19,136 bases of DNA from an uncultured Clostridia bacterium (GTDB lineage: Bacteria; Bacillota; Clostridia; TANB77; CAG-508), in assembly GCA_948678575.1 (NCBI GenBank), contig CAPPGO010000017.1, positions 1-19,136 of the forward strand, read 5' to 3'. A program made the translations under genes and the position numbers. This document shows positions 13,617 through 19,136 of the stretch, piece after piece; within the stretch, counting starts at the first letter, position 1; each line of letters opens with the position of its first letter. The notes under the pieces are model-generated. The model was not told the DNA's origin. It searched no databases and was given only the letters and a program-made list of their open reading frames with translations.

Positions 13617-14103
13617 CTAATTTTTAATGCTTTCTATAAACTTCAAAATTACTGTTTGAATAGATAAAATCATTTTTAAAGTTTCATCATTCAAATTTTT
13701 ATTATTTTCTTTAGATAACTTAAAAGGTATATTTATATCTTTTAAGAATGTGAATTTACTAGATGGTAAATCATTATAATTAAAACTTGACCTTTCTAAA
13801 AAAGTTACATATTCAACAGCTTGTGCTTTAGATATTGATTTAAAATCTTTATCTTTTTTACAAACTATAATAATGTTTCCTTTTATTGTTTCAGGTATAT
13901 TTAAAAATTCTCTTGTAATTGATATATTAGGTTTTAAATTATCTCTATTTTTCTTACAAACAATAACTATATCTTTATAGGGTATTTCTTCAATTTTACC
14001 GTCCTATTATTTCTTCAAATTCAGATATATCATTTTTTATCTTTTGAAGTGCTGGTGATTTTCCAACCTCTTTATAAACAACTATAATCTCATTAGTTTT
14101 CAT
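13617..14103 (-). pseudogene. Frameshifted homologue of the 177-residue operon protein (module B)
   Basis: The frame starts MKTNEIIVVYKEVG at 14103, matching the intact module-A gene at 2183-2716. It runs into a stop at 13996-13998, because one extra base is present around 13999-14004 (GGACGG where a GGAGG- or GGTGG-like reading is expected). Past that base the next frame continues the homology (KIEEIPYKDIVIVCKK) to a natural stop at 13617-13619. The total length is 3n+1, consistent with a single insertion and nothing else. It could be a true disabling mutation, a sequencing or assembly error, or, less likely, a +1 recoding site. Upstream and downstream genes are intact. Confidence 0.8.
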
Positions 14104-14278
14104 CAGAATCACCACTTTCACTATTTAGATTTATTAGATATATTTTGTATGCAAAATCATCTAAATATTGTTTATTTTTAGAGTCGTCTAAACTTATTAC
14201 ATCTTTAGTAAACAAATTGTCAGACTTTTTTAATTTTCTCTTTTTATCTTTTGTTATTGATTTTGATATTTTTCTCAT
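14093..14278 (-). CDS. Small unknown first gene of the integrase operon (module B)
   Basis: A 61-residue homologue of the module-A protein at 2709-2885. It has a basic head (MRKISKSITKDKKRKLKK), then the shared DNLFT, VISLDDSKN and LNSES segments, and an acidic tail. TTAGGAGA lies before the ATG. Its end overlaps the start of the frameshifted gene by eleven bases, as in module A. The function is unknown. Confidence 0.75.
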   Translation of the reverse strand: MRKISKSITKDKKRKLKKSDNLFTKDVISLDDSKNKQYLDDFAYKIYLINLNSESGDSDEN

Positions 14279-14450
14279 TTTTAAATCTCCTAAAATATAT
14301 TTAGGTTACCGGTAGCCTAGATAGGCTTAAGCTTAATTCAATGATACAATGATTTTTAAACTTAAAACGTAAATGATTAGATAAAGTTAATTAAAAACAT
14401 AAATGATTAAAAATGATTAAATTTTTGATTTACAAAAATCTTTAAATATC
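14279..14450. promoter_or_regulatory. Upstream region of the module-B integrase operon with palindromes and repeats
   Basis: Just before the operon is a near-perfect 20-bp palindrome centred on TACCGGTA (14301-14320), partly overlapped by a second one, AGCCTAGATAGGCT (14315-14328). Further upstream, AAATGATTA is repeated three times between about 14390 and 14431. These look like operator or recombination-protein sites. The sequences differ from those at the same place in module A. I could not place a promoter confidently. Confidence 0.45.
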
Positions 14451-14466
14451 TTGAAACATAAGAAAA

Positions 14467-14498
14467 AGCGAACGCAAAATTTAATTTTTACGTTCGCT
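14467..14498 (-). terminator. Terminator of the module-B XRE regulator
   Basis: AGCGAACG (14467-14474) pairs with CGTTCGCT (14491-14498), with further A-T pairing inside, followed on the minus strand by TTTTTCTT. Confidence 0.85.
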
Positions 14499-14527
14499 AA
14501 TAAAACAACTTTTAAGATTTTAAAAAT

Positions 14528-15229
14528 CTATTTTTTAAATATATCTAAATACAAGGCATAATTCTTTTTCAAGTTTTGTAATTCACTATCTGTTGGCTTT
14601 AATGCTTCAAACATTTCGTCAGTAAATTCTATATCTTTTTTACTAAAATAACATTTTCTTATACTTGGCTCATATTGAGCATTAGTGCCAAAATATGCAC
14701 CTAACATTAGCTCATCTGTTCCATAACATACCCTAATAACCATTTCACATATATCTAATCTCATTTGATTAGGTTTGTAATTCTCATAAGATAGAAAAGC
14801 TACCATATCATCAGCTAACATATAACCCGTAGAACAAATTGATTTATCATGAGAATTTACAAAATCTACTTCAATTCTATCTGCCTTTTCTCTAATTTTT
14901 ATAATCCATTTATCTTTATTAAATTTTTTTGTGTTAGGATTATATGCGTTAAAATAAACATATAGAGTATCTGTTCCAAAAGGATTTTTTATATTCTTCT
15001 TGTTAGAAAAAGCATGTTTTCTATTAAATAAATCAGACTCATATATACCTAACTCATCACAAATAACATTGATTTCTTCAGCATTGGGTAATAACTCTCC
15101 ACTTTCAAACCTACAAATTGTCGCTCTACTTTTATTTATTAAGTCTGCAAGATTTTGTTGACTCAATCCTTTTTCGTTCCTATATTTTCTTATATTTTCT
15201 CCAAATATCTTTGCATCAAAATTCGACAT
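14528..15229 (-). CDS. XRE-family regulator with a large C-terminal domain (module B)
   Basis: A 233-residue paralogue of the regulator at 4122-4829. The XRE helix-turn-helix is at about 8-62 (IRKYRNEKGLSQQNLADLINKS). The same unrecognised C-terminal domain follows, opening with NPFG..LYVYFNAYN and containing GAYFGTNAQYEPSIRKCYFSKK and FTDEMFE. I start at the ATG at 15227-15229, with GGAGG five bases upstream; the in-frame TTG that contains part of that ribosome site is not likely. It is divergent from the structured RNA, as in A, but here points toward the integrase operon, not away from it. It probably represses its own divergent region. Confidence 0.85.
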   Translation of the reverse strand: MSNFDAKIFGENIRKYRNEKGLSQQNLADLINKSRATICRFESGELLPNAEEINVICDELGIYESDLFNRKHAFSNKKNIKNPFGTDTLYVYFNAYNPNTKKFNKDKWIIKIREKADRIEVDFVNSHDKSICSTGYMLADDMVAFLSYENYKPNQMRLDICEMVIRVCYGTDELMLGAYFGTNAQYEPSIRKCYFSKKDIEFTDEMFEALKPTDSELQNLKKNYALYLDIFKK

Positions 15230-15279
15230 ATAAACCTCCAATATTTCTATACGAAATACATAATAAAAACACTAATATT

Positions 15280-15308
15280 ATTATAACATTATTTGACATA
15301 TTTTGCAA
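15280..15308 (-). promoter_or_regulatory. Promoter of the module-B XRE regulator
   Basis: On the minus strand, TTGCAA (15303-15308) is 17 bases from an extended -10, TGTTATAAT (TATAAT at 15280-15285). Confidence 0.7.
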
Positions 15309-15347
15309 TTTTAAAAAACTGCTTTACCGCTTAGTAACTGTGATACA

Positions 15348-15376
15348 TTGATTATTAGCACAAAACATGTTATAAT
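15348..15376 (+). promoter_or_regulatory. Promoter of the module-B structured RNA
   Basis: TTGATT (15348-15353), a 17-base spacer, and an extended -10 TGTTATAAT ending at 15376. It corresponds to the promoter at 4010-4038 in module A. Confidence 0.85.
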
Positions 15377-15382
15377 ATAAAT

Positions 15383-15650
15383 ATAAAAACCTATTTATAG
15401 GTAGATTTTCAATTTCTTATGAATATCTGCCCAAGCAATGCTTGATTGTATACATTTGTAAAAGTCGAGCATTGAGGGCTCGATTTTTTATAAGAAATTC
15501 CGCCAAGTTGGAATTCCAAATGTATGCAATATAGATAGAGACTTAAGGAAAGGATGGAATCCCAACAATGAAATTCTCAAGAGAAATGTGCCCACGGAAG
15601 TGGCGGATGTTAATCCAAGTGGGGAAAACATTTTTCCCCATTTTTTATTT
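15383..15650 (+). ncRNA. Structured RNA with crossing helices (module B)
   Basis: A transcript of about 268 nt between a near-consensus promoter and a strong terminator. Helices visible: P1, 15400-15406 with 15425-15431. P2, 15432-15436 with 15440-15444. P3, 15461-15470 with 15478-15487. The P1 loop AATTTCTTAT (15411-15420) pairs perfectly with ATAAGAAATT (15490-15499). TGTATACATTTG (15447-15458) pairs with CAAATGTATGCA (15517-15528) with one G-U. These last two helices cross, so the RNA is a pseudoknot. A competing hairpin, AATTCC/GGAATT (15496-15501 with 15510-15515), would break the first, as in a switch. The 3' part has the CCACGG..GTGGCGG element shared with the module-A RNA and a possible small ORF. 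The family is not recognised. Confidence 0.72.
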
Positions 15651-15675
15651 ACAAAATAAGAAAAGTTATATATAA
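15568..15675 (+). CDS. Possible small ORF inside the structured RNA of module B
   Basis: A 35-codon frame, MKFSREMCPRKWRMLIQVG and onward, with AAGGAAAGG about 14 bases upstream. A five-codon frame (MESQQ) starts at 15554, and its TGA overlaps this ATG, so coupled re-initiation is possible. The frame crosses the terminator at 15621-15639 without a stop, as does the module-A frame, and shares P-R-x-W-R with it. A small RNA encoded just downstream can pair across this start codon. Translation is unproven. Confidence 0.3.
   Translation: MKFSREMCPRKWRMLIQVGKTFFPIFYLQNKKSYI
15621..15639 (+). terminator. Terminator of the module-B structured RNA
   Basis: GGGGAAAA and TTTTCCCC pair around CAT, followed by ATTTTTTATTT. 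Confidence 0.9.
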
Positions 15676-15676
15676 T
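15648..15676 (+). promoter_or_regulatory. Promoter of the second small RNA of module B
   Basis: TTTACA (15648-15653), a 17-base spacer and TATAAT (15671-15676), starting directly after the terminator of the structured RNA. Confidence 0.7.
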
Positions 15677-15682
15677 AATTTG

Positions 15683-15790
15683 GTAATTATTCTAAATGCC
15701 TCAATCATTTAGATAATTATAAAGTTTTAAAAGTAATTTTAAAACGAAGAAAGGCAGAGTTTCGTTGGGATTCCGAGCCTTTCTTTTTTT
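15683..15790 (+). ncRNA. Second small RNA, antisense in its terminator loop to the upstream RNA
   Basis: About 108 nt from the promoter at 15648-15676 to a T7 run. Two hairpins come first: about 15683-15715, and GTTTTAAAA/TTTTAAAAC near 15724-15745. The terminator stem AGAAAGGC/GCCTTTCT (15748-15755 with 15777-15784) follows. The 21-base terminator loop contains GTTGGGATTCC (15764-15774), which is exactly complementary to GGAATCCCAAC at 15556-15566. Flanking TTTC and GAG extend the pairing to 15578. The paired region spans the start codon of the small ORF in the structured RNA. Loop-first pairing is how many trans-acting antisense RNAs work, so I propose a translational or stability regulator. 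Module A has no equivalent. Confidence 0.6.
15748..15784 (+). terminator. Terminator of the second small RNA
   Basis: An 8-bp stem AGAAAGGC/GCCTTTCT around a 21-base loop, followed by a T-run. The loop is unusually long for a plain terminator. Confidence 0.85.
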
Positions 15791-15791
15791 G

Positions 15792-15806
15792 TTGCACAGA
15801 GTGCAC
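15792..15806. promoter_or_regulatory. Third operator-like palindrome, module B
   Basis: TTGCACAGAGTGCAC fits TTGCR-N5-TGCAM, with its centre 92 bp upstream of the next such site. It directly follows the terminator of the second small RNA. Confidence 0.55.
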
Positions 15807-15883
15807 TATTTCATTAATTTCTTAAAATTTAGTTCATTTTTCATTATTTCTAAGTATTTTTATTATAAAAAATCGTAAATTTG

Positions 15884-15919
15884 TTGCACTGTATGCACAT
15901 TTTGTTGCGTATAGTGCAA
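15884..15919. promoter_or_regulatory. Twin operators upstream of the module-B Spo0A-like promoter
   Basis: TTGCACTGTATGCAC (15884-15898) and TTGCGTATAGTGCAA (15905-15919) have centres 21 bp apart, the same as the module-A pair. They lie about 57 and 78 bases before the expected transcription start, a position typical for an activator. Confidence 0.7.
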
Positions 15920-15930
15920 TTTCTTATATT

Positions 15931-15959
15931 TTGATGAGTTTACATAAATTTGATATACT
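15931..15959 (+). promoter_or_regulatory. Promoter of the module-B Spo0A-like gene
   Basis: TTGATG (15931-15936), a 17-base spacer beginning AGTTTACATAA, and TATACT (15954-15959). The same spacer start occurs in the module-A promoter. GAAAGG precedes the start codon. Confidence 0.75.
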
Positions 15960-15991
15960 TTATTTAAAGTTATAGAAAGGTATGTAAAAAT

Positions 15992-16348
15992 ATGAAAGAA
16001 ATTAGTCAAAAATTAAGTGCAAAACAAATTTTACAAATTACTAATACTTTACGAACTATTGGACTAAAAAGCTCTCATATAGGTACAAAATTGATAAATA
16101 AATCTATTCAATACATTTTAATAAACAATTTTGACTTCTTTACTCTTGAAGAAATTTACAATCATTTACACAATATCTATAACTTTAATGAAAGAACAAT
16201 AAAAAGCAATATAAATAATGCTATTACCAATAGAAATATAAAAAAGTCAAAAGATAATTTTCAAAAAGTATTTGGATATGAATATGATTCTTATACTTTT
16301 GAACCTAAATCATTTTTAGAAGAAGTAAGTCGAACTATCTATATGTAA
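15992..16348 (+). CDS. Stand-alone Spo0A C-terminal-type DNA-binding protein (module B)
   Basis: A 118-residue protein matching the Spo0A effector domain, with no receiver domain. It aligns from ITNTLRTIGLKSSHIGTKLI (about 15-34), through the helix-turn-helix NERTIKSNINNAI (about 67-79), to VFGYEYDSYTFEPKSFLEEV, which mirrors the FGY...PTNSEFI tail of Spo0A. It is diverged from the module-A paralogue but keeps TIKSNI in the predicted recognition helix. That fits the shared TTGCR-N5-TGCAM sites found before both genes. It stands last in a rightward series: structured RNA, second small RNA, this gene. Likely a regulator of the element; autoactivation is suggested by operator position. Confidence 0.75.
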   Translation: MKEISQKLSAKQILQITNTLRTIGLKSSHIGTKLINKSIQYILINNFDFFTLEEIYNHLHNIYNFNERTIKSNINNAITNRNIKKSKDNFQKVFGYEYDSYTFEPKSFLEEVSRTIYM

Positions 16349-16376
16349 TAAAATTATATTCTTTAATGAGAGTTTA

Positions 16377-16385
16377 TGATATAAT
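16377..16385 (+). promoter_or_regulatory. Extended -10 promoter of the cargo genes of module B
   Basis: TGATATAAT has the extended TGN-TATAAT motif and no good -35, about 58 bases before the gene at 16443. No terminator was seen until the window end, so it may serve the whole rightward cargo. Confidence 0.5.
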
Positions 16386-16442
16386 ACTTTTAGACAAATA
16401 GTAAGTTGTCGCTATGATTAAATGTTTGAATGAAAGGTTAAA

Positions 16443-17315
16443 ATGGTGATTTTTATGAAAAAGGAATTAAAAATACTTTTTATAGTTTTAGGAATAATAG
16501 TAGTATTAGGAGCAATATTTTTTGTAATAGATTATGACAGAGCAAAAAAACAAGAAAAGCCAATATTTTGTATTAATATAGCAACATACCGAGATGGTGG
16601 AACAAAGGAATATTTAGGATTAGGATATAAAGTAATAGATTTTCACACACTAGAAGGATTTGATGATATTAAAATTGGTACTTGGTTTATAAATTACAAT
16701 GACTTTAATGAAGAAATGAAAGTATATGAAACAAAATTTGAAGAAGAACTACGAAAAAATGAAGAATATACAAAGATGATACAAGTAAATGGTAAACTAT
16801 ATATAAATAATGGAGAAGAAAGTACAGTTACTGGAAGATGTGGCAATATGGATGGACAAATTACTACAAATGTAAAACAAGATGAAGTACCAACACAAGA
16901 TAATCAATCAAATTTTAGTGGATATCCTGAATATCAATATGGTGCAGAAAATACTATTGAAGTTAAAATTAATGATAAATGGTTTGTTTTTAGACTTAAA
17001 GATGTAAAAGAAGATGTATTTAATGCTAAAATAAAAAGAATAAGTGAATATAATGGAATAACAACAGTTTTAATAAAAGGACTTGAATCTAACGACATAA
17101 ACCATAGAGGAGAGTTTGATTTTTCGATTGATAACAATACACAAATATTATGGATAGAACCTAAATCTACAAAATCTAGTTATACAGCGATAGATTCATC
17201 AAAGTTAAAAGAGGGACAAAATATTTCAATTACTTCAACAGGATATGTTTTAGAAAGCTCACCAGCACAATTAACTAAAGTGACAAAAGTTATTGTGTTA
17301 GAAGATGAATTATAA
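16443..17315 (+). CDS. Membrane-anchored extracytoplasmic protein, unknown function
   Basis: A 290-residue protein with one strong N-terminal membrane segment (about 9-28, ILFIVLGIIVVLGAIFFVI) after a basic MKKELK, so the bulk lies outside the cell. Residues about 38-75 (PIFCINIATYRDGGTKEYLGLGYKVIDF) form a motif I have seen in uncharacterised Firmicutes surface proteins. A linker rich in Gln, Asn and Ser (about 140-165) follows. The C-terminal part (about 165-290) is beta-rich, with IEVKINDKWFVFRLKDV and ITSTGYVLESSPAQLTKVTKV, like a small OB- or barrel-type fold. GAAAGG lies five bases before the ATG at 16443; an in-frame ATG at 16455 is the alternative. The single Cys after the membrane segment is not a lipobox. 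Confidence 0.75.
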   Translation: MVIFMKKELKILFIVLGIIVVLGAIFFVIDYDRAKKQEKPIFCINIATYRDGGTKEYLGLGYKVIDFHTLEGFDDIKIGTWFINYNDFNEEMKVYETKFEEELRKNEEYTKMIQVNGKLYINNGEESTVTGRCGNMDGQITTNVKQDEVPTQDNQSNFSGYPEYQYGAENTIEVKINDKWFVFRLKDVKEDVFNAKIKRISEYNGITTVLIKGLESNDINHRGEFDFSIDNNTQILWIEPKSTKSSYTAIDSSKLKEGQNISITSTGYVLESSPAQLTKVTKVIVLEDEL

Positions 17316-17319
17316 AAAC

Positions 17320-17374
17320 AAATTACAATTTGAAAGAGTGATAAAAAATGGAAAAGGTTATAATTAGAAACATT
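17320..17374. repeat. 55-bp direct repeat, first copy
   Basis: All 55 bases are identical to 19082-19136, at an offset of 1762. The repeat covers AAATTACAATTT, the ribosome site and the first nine codons of the GNAT gene. The AAATTACAATTT core also stands after the GNAT gene at about 17863-17874. Confidence 0.95.
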
Positions 17375-17857
17375 GAAGAAAAAGATATTCCAAGTGTTGT
17401 AGATATTCAAATAGATGGTTGGAAATCAGCATATAAAGGAATAGTTGATGACAATGTTTTAAATTCAATGAATAGAAATGAAAGAATAAAAAAGAGAAGT
17501 AATGATTATAAAGAAAATGGTTTTATAGTTGCAGAATTAGATAATCAAGTAGTTGGATTTTGTAGATATATTGATAGTAATAAATTTACACAAGATATAT
17601 CATATATAGATTGTGAATTATTAGCACTATATGTTAAACCAAATTTAAAGTACAATGGCATAGGAACGAAACTATTTCAATTTGTTGTAAATGAGTTTAA
17701 AAACAAAAATAAAACGAAAATGATATTGTGGTGCTTAAAAGATAATGAGCCATCTAAAAAATTTTATACTAAAATGGGTGGAGAAATTATTAAAGAAAGA
17801 ACAATAGAAATAGGAGAAAAAGAATATTTAGAAGTTGGATTTGAATATAATATCTAA
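17348..17857 (+). CDS. GNAT-family N-acetyltransferase
   Basis: A 169-residue acetyltransferase, expected to move an acetyl group from acetyl-CoA to an amine substrate. The start IIRNIEEKDIPSVVDIQIDGWKSAYKGIV is the typical GNAT beta1-alpha1-alpha2 region. LLALYVKPNLKYNGIGTKLFQFV (about 96-118) is motif A, with the acetyl-CoA loop KYNGIG. LWCLKDNEPSKKFYTKMGGE (about 129-148) is motif B, with the conserved Asn and Tyr. The length is normal and it seems complete. The substrate cannot be read; relatives include antibiotic, polyamine and protein-N-terminal acetylases. A second copy begins at 19110, so the gene is at least partly duplicated. Confidence 0.9.
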   Translation: MEKVIIRNIEEKDIPSVVDIQIDGWKSAYKGIVDDNVLNSMNRNERIKKRSNDYKENGFIVAELDNQVVGFCRYIDSNKFTQDISYIDCELLALYVKPNLKYNGIGTKLFQFVVNEFKNKNKTKMILWCLKDNEPSKKFYTKMGGEIIKERTIEIGEKEYLEVGFEYNI

Positions 17858-17901
17858 CTGTAAAATTACAATTTAAAAATTAGAAAGATGAGGTAAAAAT
17901 T

Positions 17902-18354
17902 ATGGTGCATTTAGTATATTGTGATGATAAGTCGAAAGAATTAAATAAGATTTTAGGTGGTAGCAAAACAATGATTATAAGAGGAGCAGCAGGAAGAAAA
18001 ATACCACATAGCAGAGTGTTTAAAGATGAAGTATTGTATTTTATGGAAAAAGGTACTAAAAAAATAACAGCCAAAGCAGTTGTAACAGAAGTTCAAAATT
18101 TTATTAAATTATCTGAAGATAAAATAACAAAAACTATTGAAGATAATAATAGTAAACTGCAACTAACTGACAAGCAAAAAGAGAGATGGCATAAAAAGTG
18201 TTTATGTTTAGTGGAATTTAAAAATGTAGAGGAAATAACACCATTAGATTTCGATCATCAAGGTAATATGGATGACTGGTTAATTATAGAAAAAATAGAA
18301 GATGTTGTTGTAGGAACAAGTATTCCTTACAACTATGAAAAATCAAGATTTTAG
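17902..18354 (+). CDS. ASCH/PUA-like domain protein
   Basis: A 150-residue protein that begins MVHLVYCDDKSKELNKILGG and has the KTMIIRGAAGRKIPHSRVFKDEVLYF segment typical of ASCH-type barrels, in which a short loop faces RNA or a nucleotide. LTDKQKERWHKKCLCLVEF and DDWLIIEKIEDVV complete a pattern I recall beside DUF5131 genes in Clostridia. GATGAGG is placed before the ATG. It is followed after 12 bases by the DUF5131 gene, and the pair is likely a functional unit. The biochemical activity is not known; RNA binding is the family-based guess. Confident on the gene, moderate on the fold. Confidence 0.7.
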   Translation: MVHLVYCDDKSKELNKILGGSKTMIIRGAAGRKIPHSRVFKDEVLYFMEKGTKKITAKAVVTEVQNFIKLSEDKITKTIEDNNSKLQLTDKQKERWHKKCLCLVEFKNVEEITPLDFDHQGNMDDWLIIEKIEDVVVGTSIPYNYEKSRF

Positions 18355-18366
18355 GAGTAAAATAAT

Positions 18367-19095
18367 ATGGCAATGTGGAATCCGTGGCGAGGGTGTAAAA
18401 AATGTAGTGATGGTTGTTTACATTGCTATATTCATAAAGGTGATTCAAAAAGAAATGTTAATACTAATGAAATAGTAAAAACTAAAGACTTTGGTAAGCC
18501 AATCGAAAAATTAAAAAATGGTAATTATAAAATGAAATCAGGTATTGTCTATCTGTGCTTTTCTACTGATTTCTTAATTGAAGAAGCAGATGAGTGGAGA
18601 AATGATTGTTGGAAAATGATTAAAGAAAGACAAGATTGTACCTTTCTATTTCTAACAAAAAGAATAGATAGATTTATGAAATGTATCCCAGATGACTGGA
18701 ATGATGGATATGATAATGTAGTTGTATGTTGTACTATTGAAAATCAAAAAAATGTAGATTATAAATTATCAATTTTTAAAGATTTACCAATAAAGCATAA
18801 ATGTATAACAGCACAACCATTATTAGATAAAATAGACATTGAAAAATATCTTGATAATATAGAATTAGTTGTTGTTGGTGGAGAATCAGATATAAATGCT
18901 AGACTATTTGATTATAAATGGGTATTAGATATTAGAGAACAATGTATAAGAAAAAATGTAGATTTTGAATTTAGACAATGTGGCACTTATACAATAAAAG
19001 ATGGAAAACAATATAAAATACAAACAAAAGACTTGTGTAAACAAGCAAAATTAGCAAATATTGATTATAAAAGTAATCGCAAAATTACAATTTGA
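18367..19095 (+). CDS. DUF5131 (phage Gp37/Gp68) family protein with radical-SAM-like Cys motif
   Basis: A 242-residue protein of the Gp37/Gp68 group. It starts MAMWNPWRGCKKCSDGCLHC. Within this, C13-x3-C17-x2-C20 has the spacing of a radical-SAM iron-sulfur site, followed by YIHKGD. Other family landmarks are VYLCFSTDFLIEEADEWR (about 58-75), FLFLTKRIDRFM (about 92-103), VVVCCTIENQ, AQPLLDKIDI, VVVGGESDINARLFDY and FEFRQCGT. The substrate is unknown; the fold resembles a TIM-barrel enzyme. AGGAG sits before the ATG. It is paired with the ASCH/PUA-like gene, which suggests modification of a nucleic acid or nucleotide. That last step is inference. Confidence 0.8.
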   Translation: MAMWNPWRGCKKCSDGCLHCYIHKGDSKRNVNTNEIVKTKDFGKPIEKLKNGNYKMKSGIVYLCFSTDFLIEEADEWRNDCWKMIKERQDCTFLFLTKRIDRFMKCIPDDWNDGYDNVVVCCTIENQKNVDYKLSIFKDLPIKHKCITAQPLLDKIDIEKYLDNIELVVVGGESDINARLFDYKWVLDIREQCIRKNVDFEFRQCGTYTIKDGKQYKIQTKDLCKQAKLANIDYKSNRKITI

Positions 19096-19136
19096 AAGAG
19101 TGATAAAAAATGGAAAAGGTTATAATTAGAAACATT
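19082..19136. repeat. 55-bp direct repeat, second copy (continues past the window)
   Basis: Identical to 17320-17374 up to the last base of the window, so the true repeat is longer. It shows a 1762-bp repeated unit or a second GNAT copy. Confidence 0.95.
19110..19136 (+). CDS. Second GNAT acetyltransferase copy (partial, cut by window end)
   Basis: The first nine codons (MEKVIIRNI) are identical to those of the gene at 17348-17857, including the upstream ribosome region. The remainder is outside the window, so it is open whether this is an intact tandem copy or a fragment. Confidence 0.7.

Noticed and set aside
15118..15351. Plus-strand open frame over the start of the XRE regulator
   Set aside because: It overlaps conserved codons and the promoter of the XRE gene; its composition is that of antisense AT-rich DNA.
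15383..15790. Type III toxin-antitoxin RNA (tandem pseudoknot repeats)
   Set aside because: There are no tandem repeats, and no ToxN-like gene follows; the next protein is Spo0A-like.
16934..17137. Minus-strand open frame in the membrane-anchored protein gene
   Set aside because: Shadow of the plus-strand gene, without a ribosome site or family features.

Overview
The window is very AT-rich (roughly a quarter G+C by eye). It has strong AGGAGG-type ribosome sites, extended -10 promoters and many short T-tailed terminators, and it uses ATG, GTG and TTG starts. The gene content (MobV relaxase, stand-alone Spo0A effector-domain proteins, XRE-ImmA pair, DUF5131 protein) points to accessory DNA of a low-G+C Clostridia-type Bacillota. 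No rRNA, tRNA or housekeeping gene was seen.

The window holds two diverged paralogous mobile-element modules. Module A (about 56-5600) and module B (about 11338-16440) each begin with an IS3-family end, then an array of hairpins, then a leftward operon: small unknown gene, tyrosine integrase, excisionase-like wHTH protein, and two unknown genes (one of them frameshifted in B). Each module then has the same regulatory block: an XRE-type regulator, a divergent pseudoknotted RNA of about 270-285 nt, and a stand-alone Spo0A-C-like DNA-binding protein. The block lies in opposite orientation in A and B relative to the integrase operon.

Cargo of A: a membrane protein (4909-5445), an iteron-like CCTAGA cluster (5712-5847), an XRE-ImmA metallopeptidase with a partner gene (5937-7809), and a MobV mobilization operon (8007-9765). 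A complete IS3-family (IS150-like) element with a 3-bp target duplication sits at 9862-11337. The tail of an identical copy forms bases 1-55. Both copies abut the homologous site of the two hairpin arrays.

Cargo of B: a membrane-anchored protein (16443-17315), a GNAT acetyltransferase, an ASCH/PUA-like protein and a DUF5131 protein with a radical-SAM-like cysteine motif. The window ends inside a perfect 55-bp repeat of the GNAT start, so this cargo is at least partly duplicated.

The most unusual content is the regulatory block. Both Spo0A-like genes are preceded by three copies of a TTGCR-N5-TGCAM palindrome, two of them exactly 21 bp apart, just upstream of a conserved promoter. Both structured RNAs have the same crossing-helix layout with different sequences. 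Both contain a short open frame that runs through the terminator without a stop. In B a second small RNA carries a terminator loop complementary to the start region of that frame. I read this as a regulatory switch of an integrative mobilizable element family; its function is inferred, not shown.
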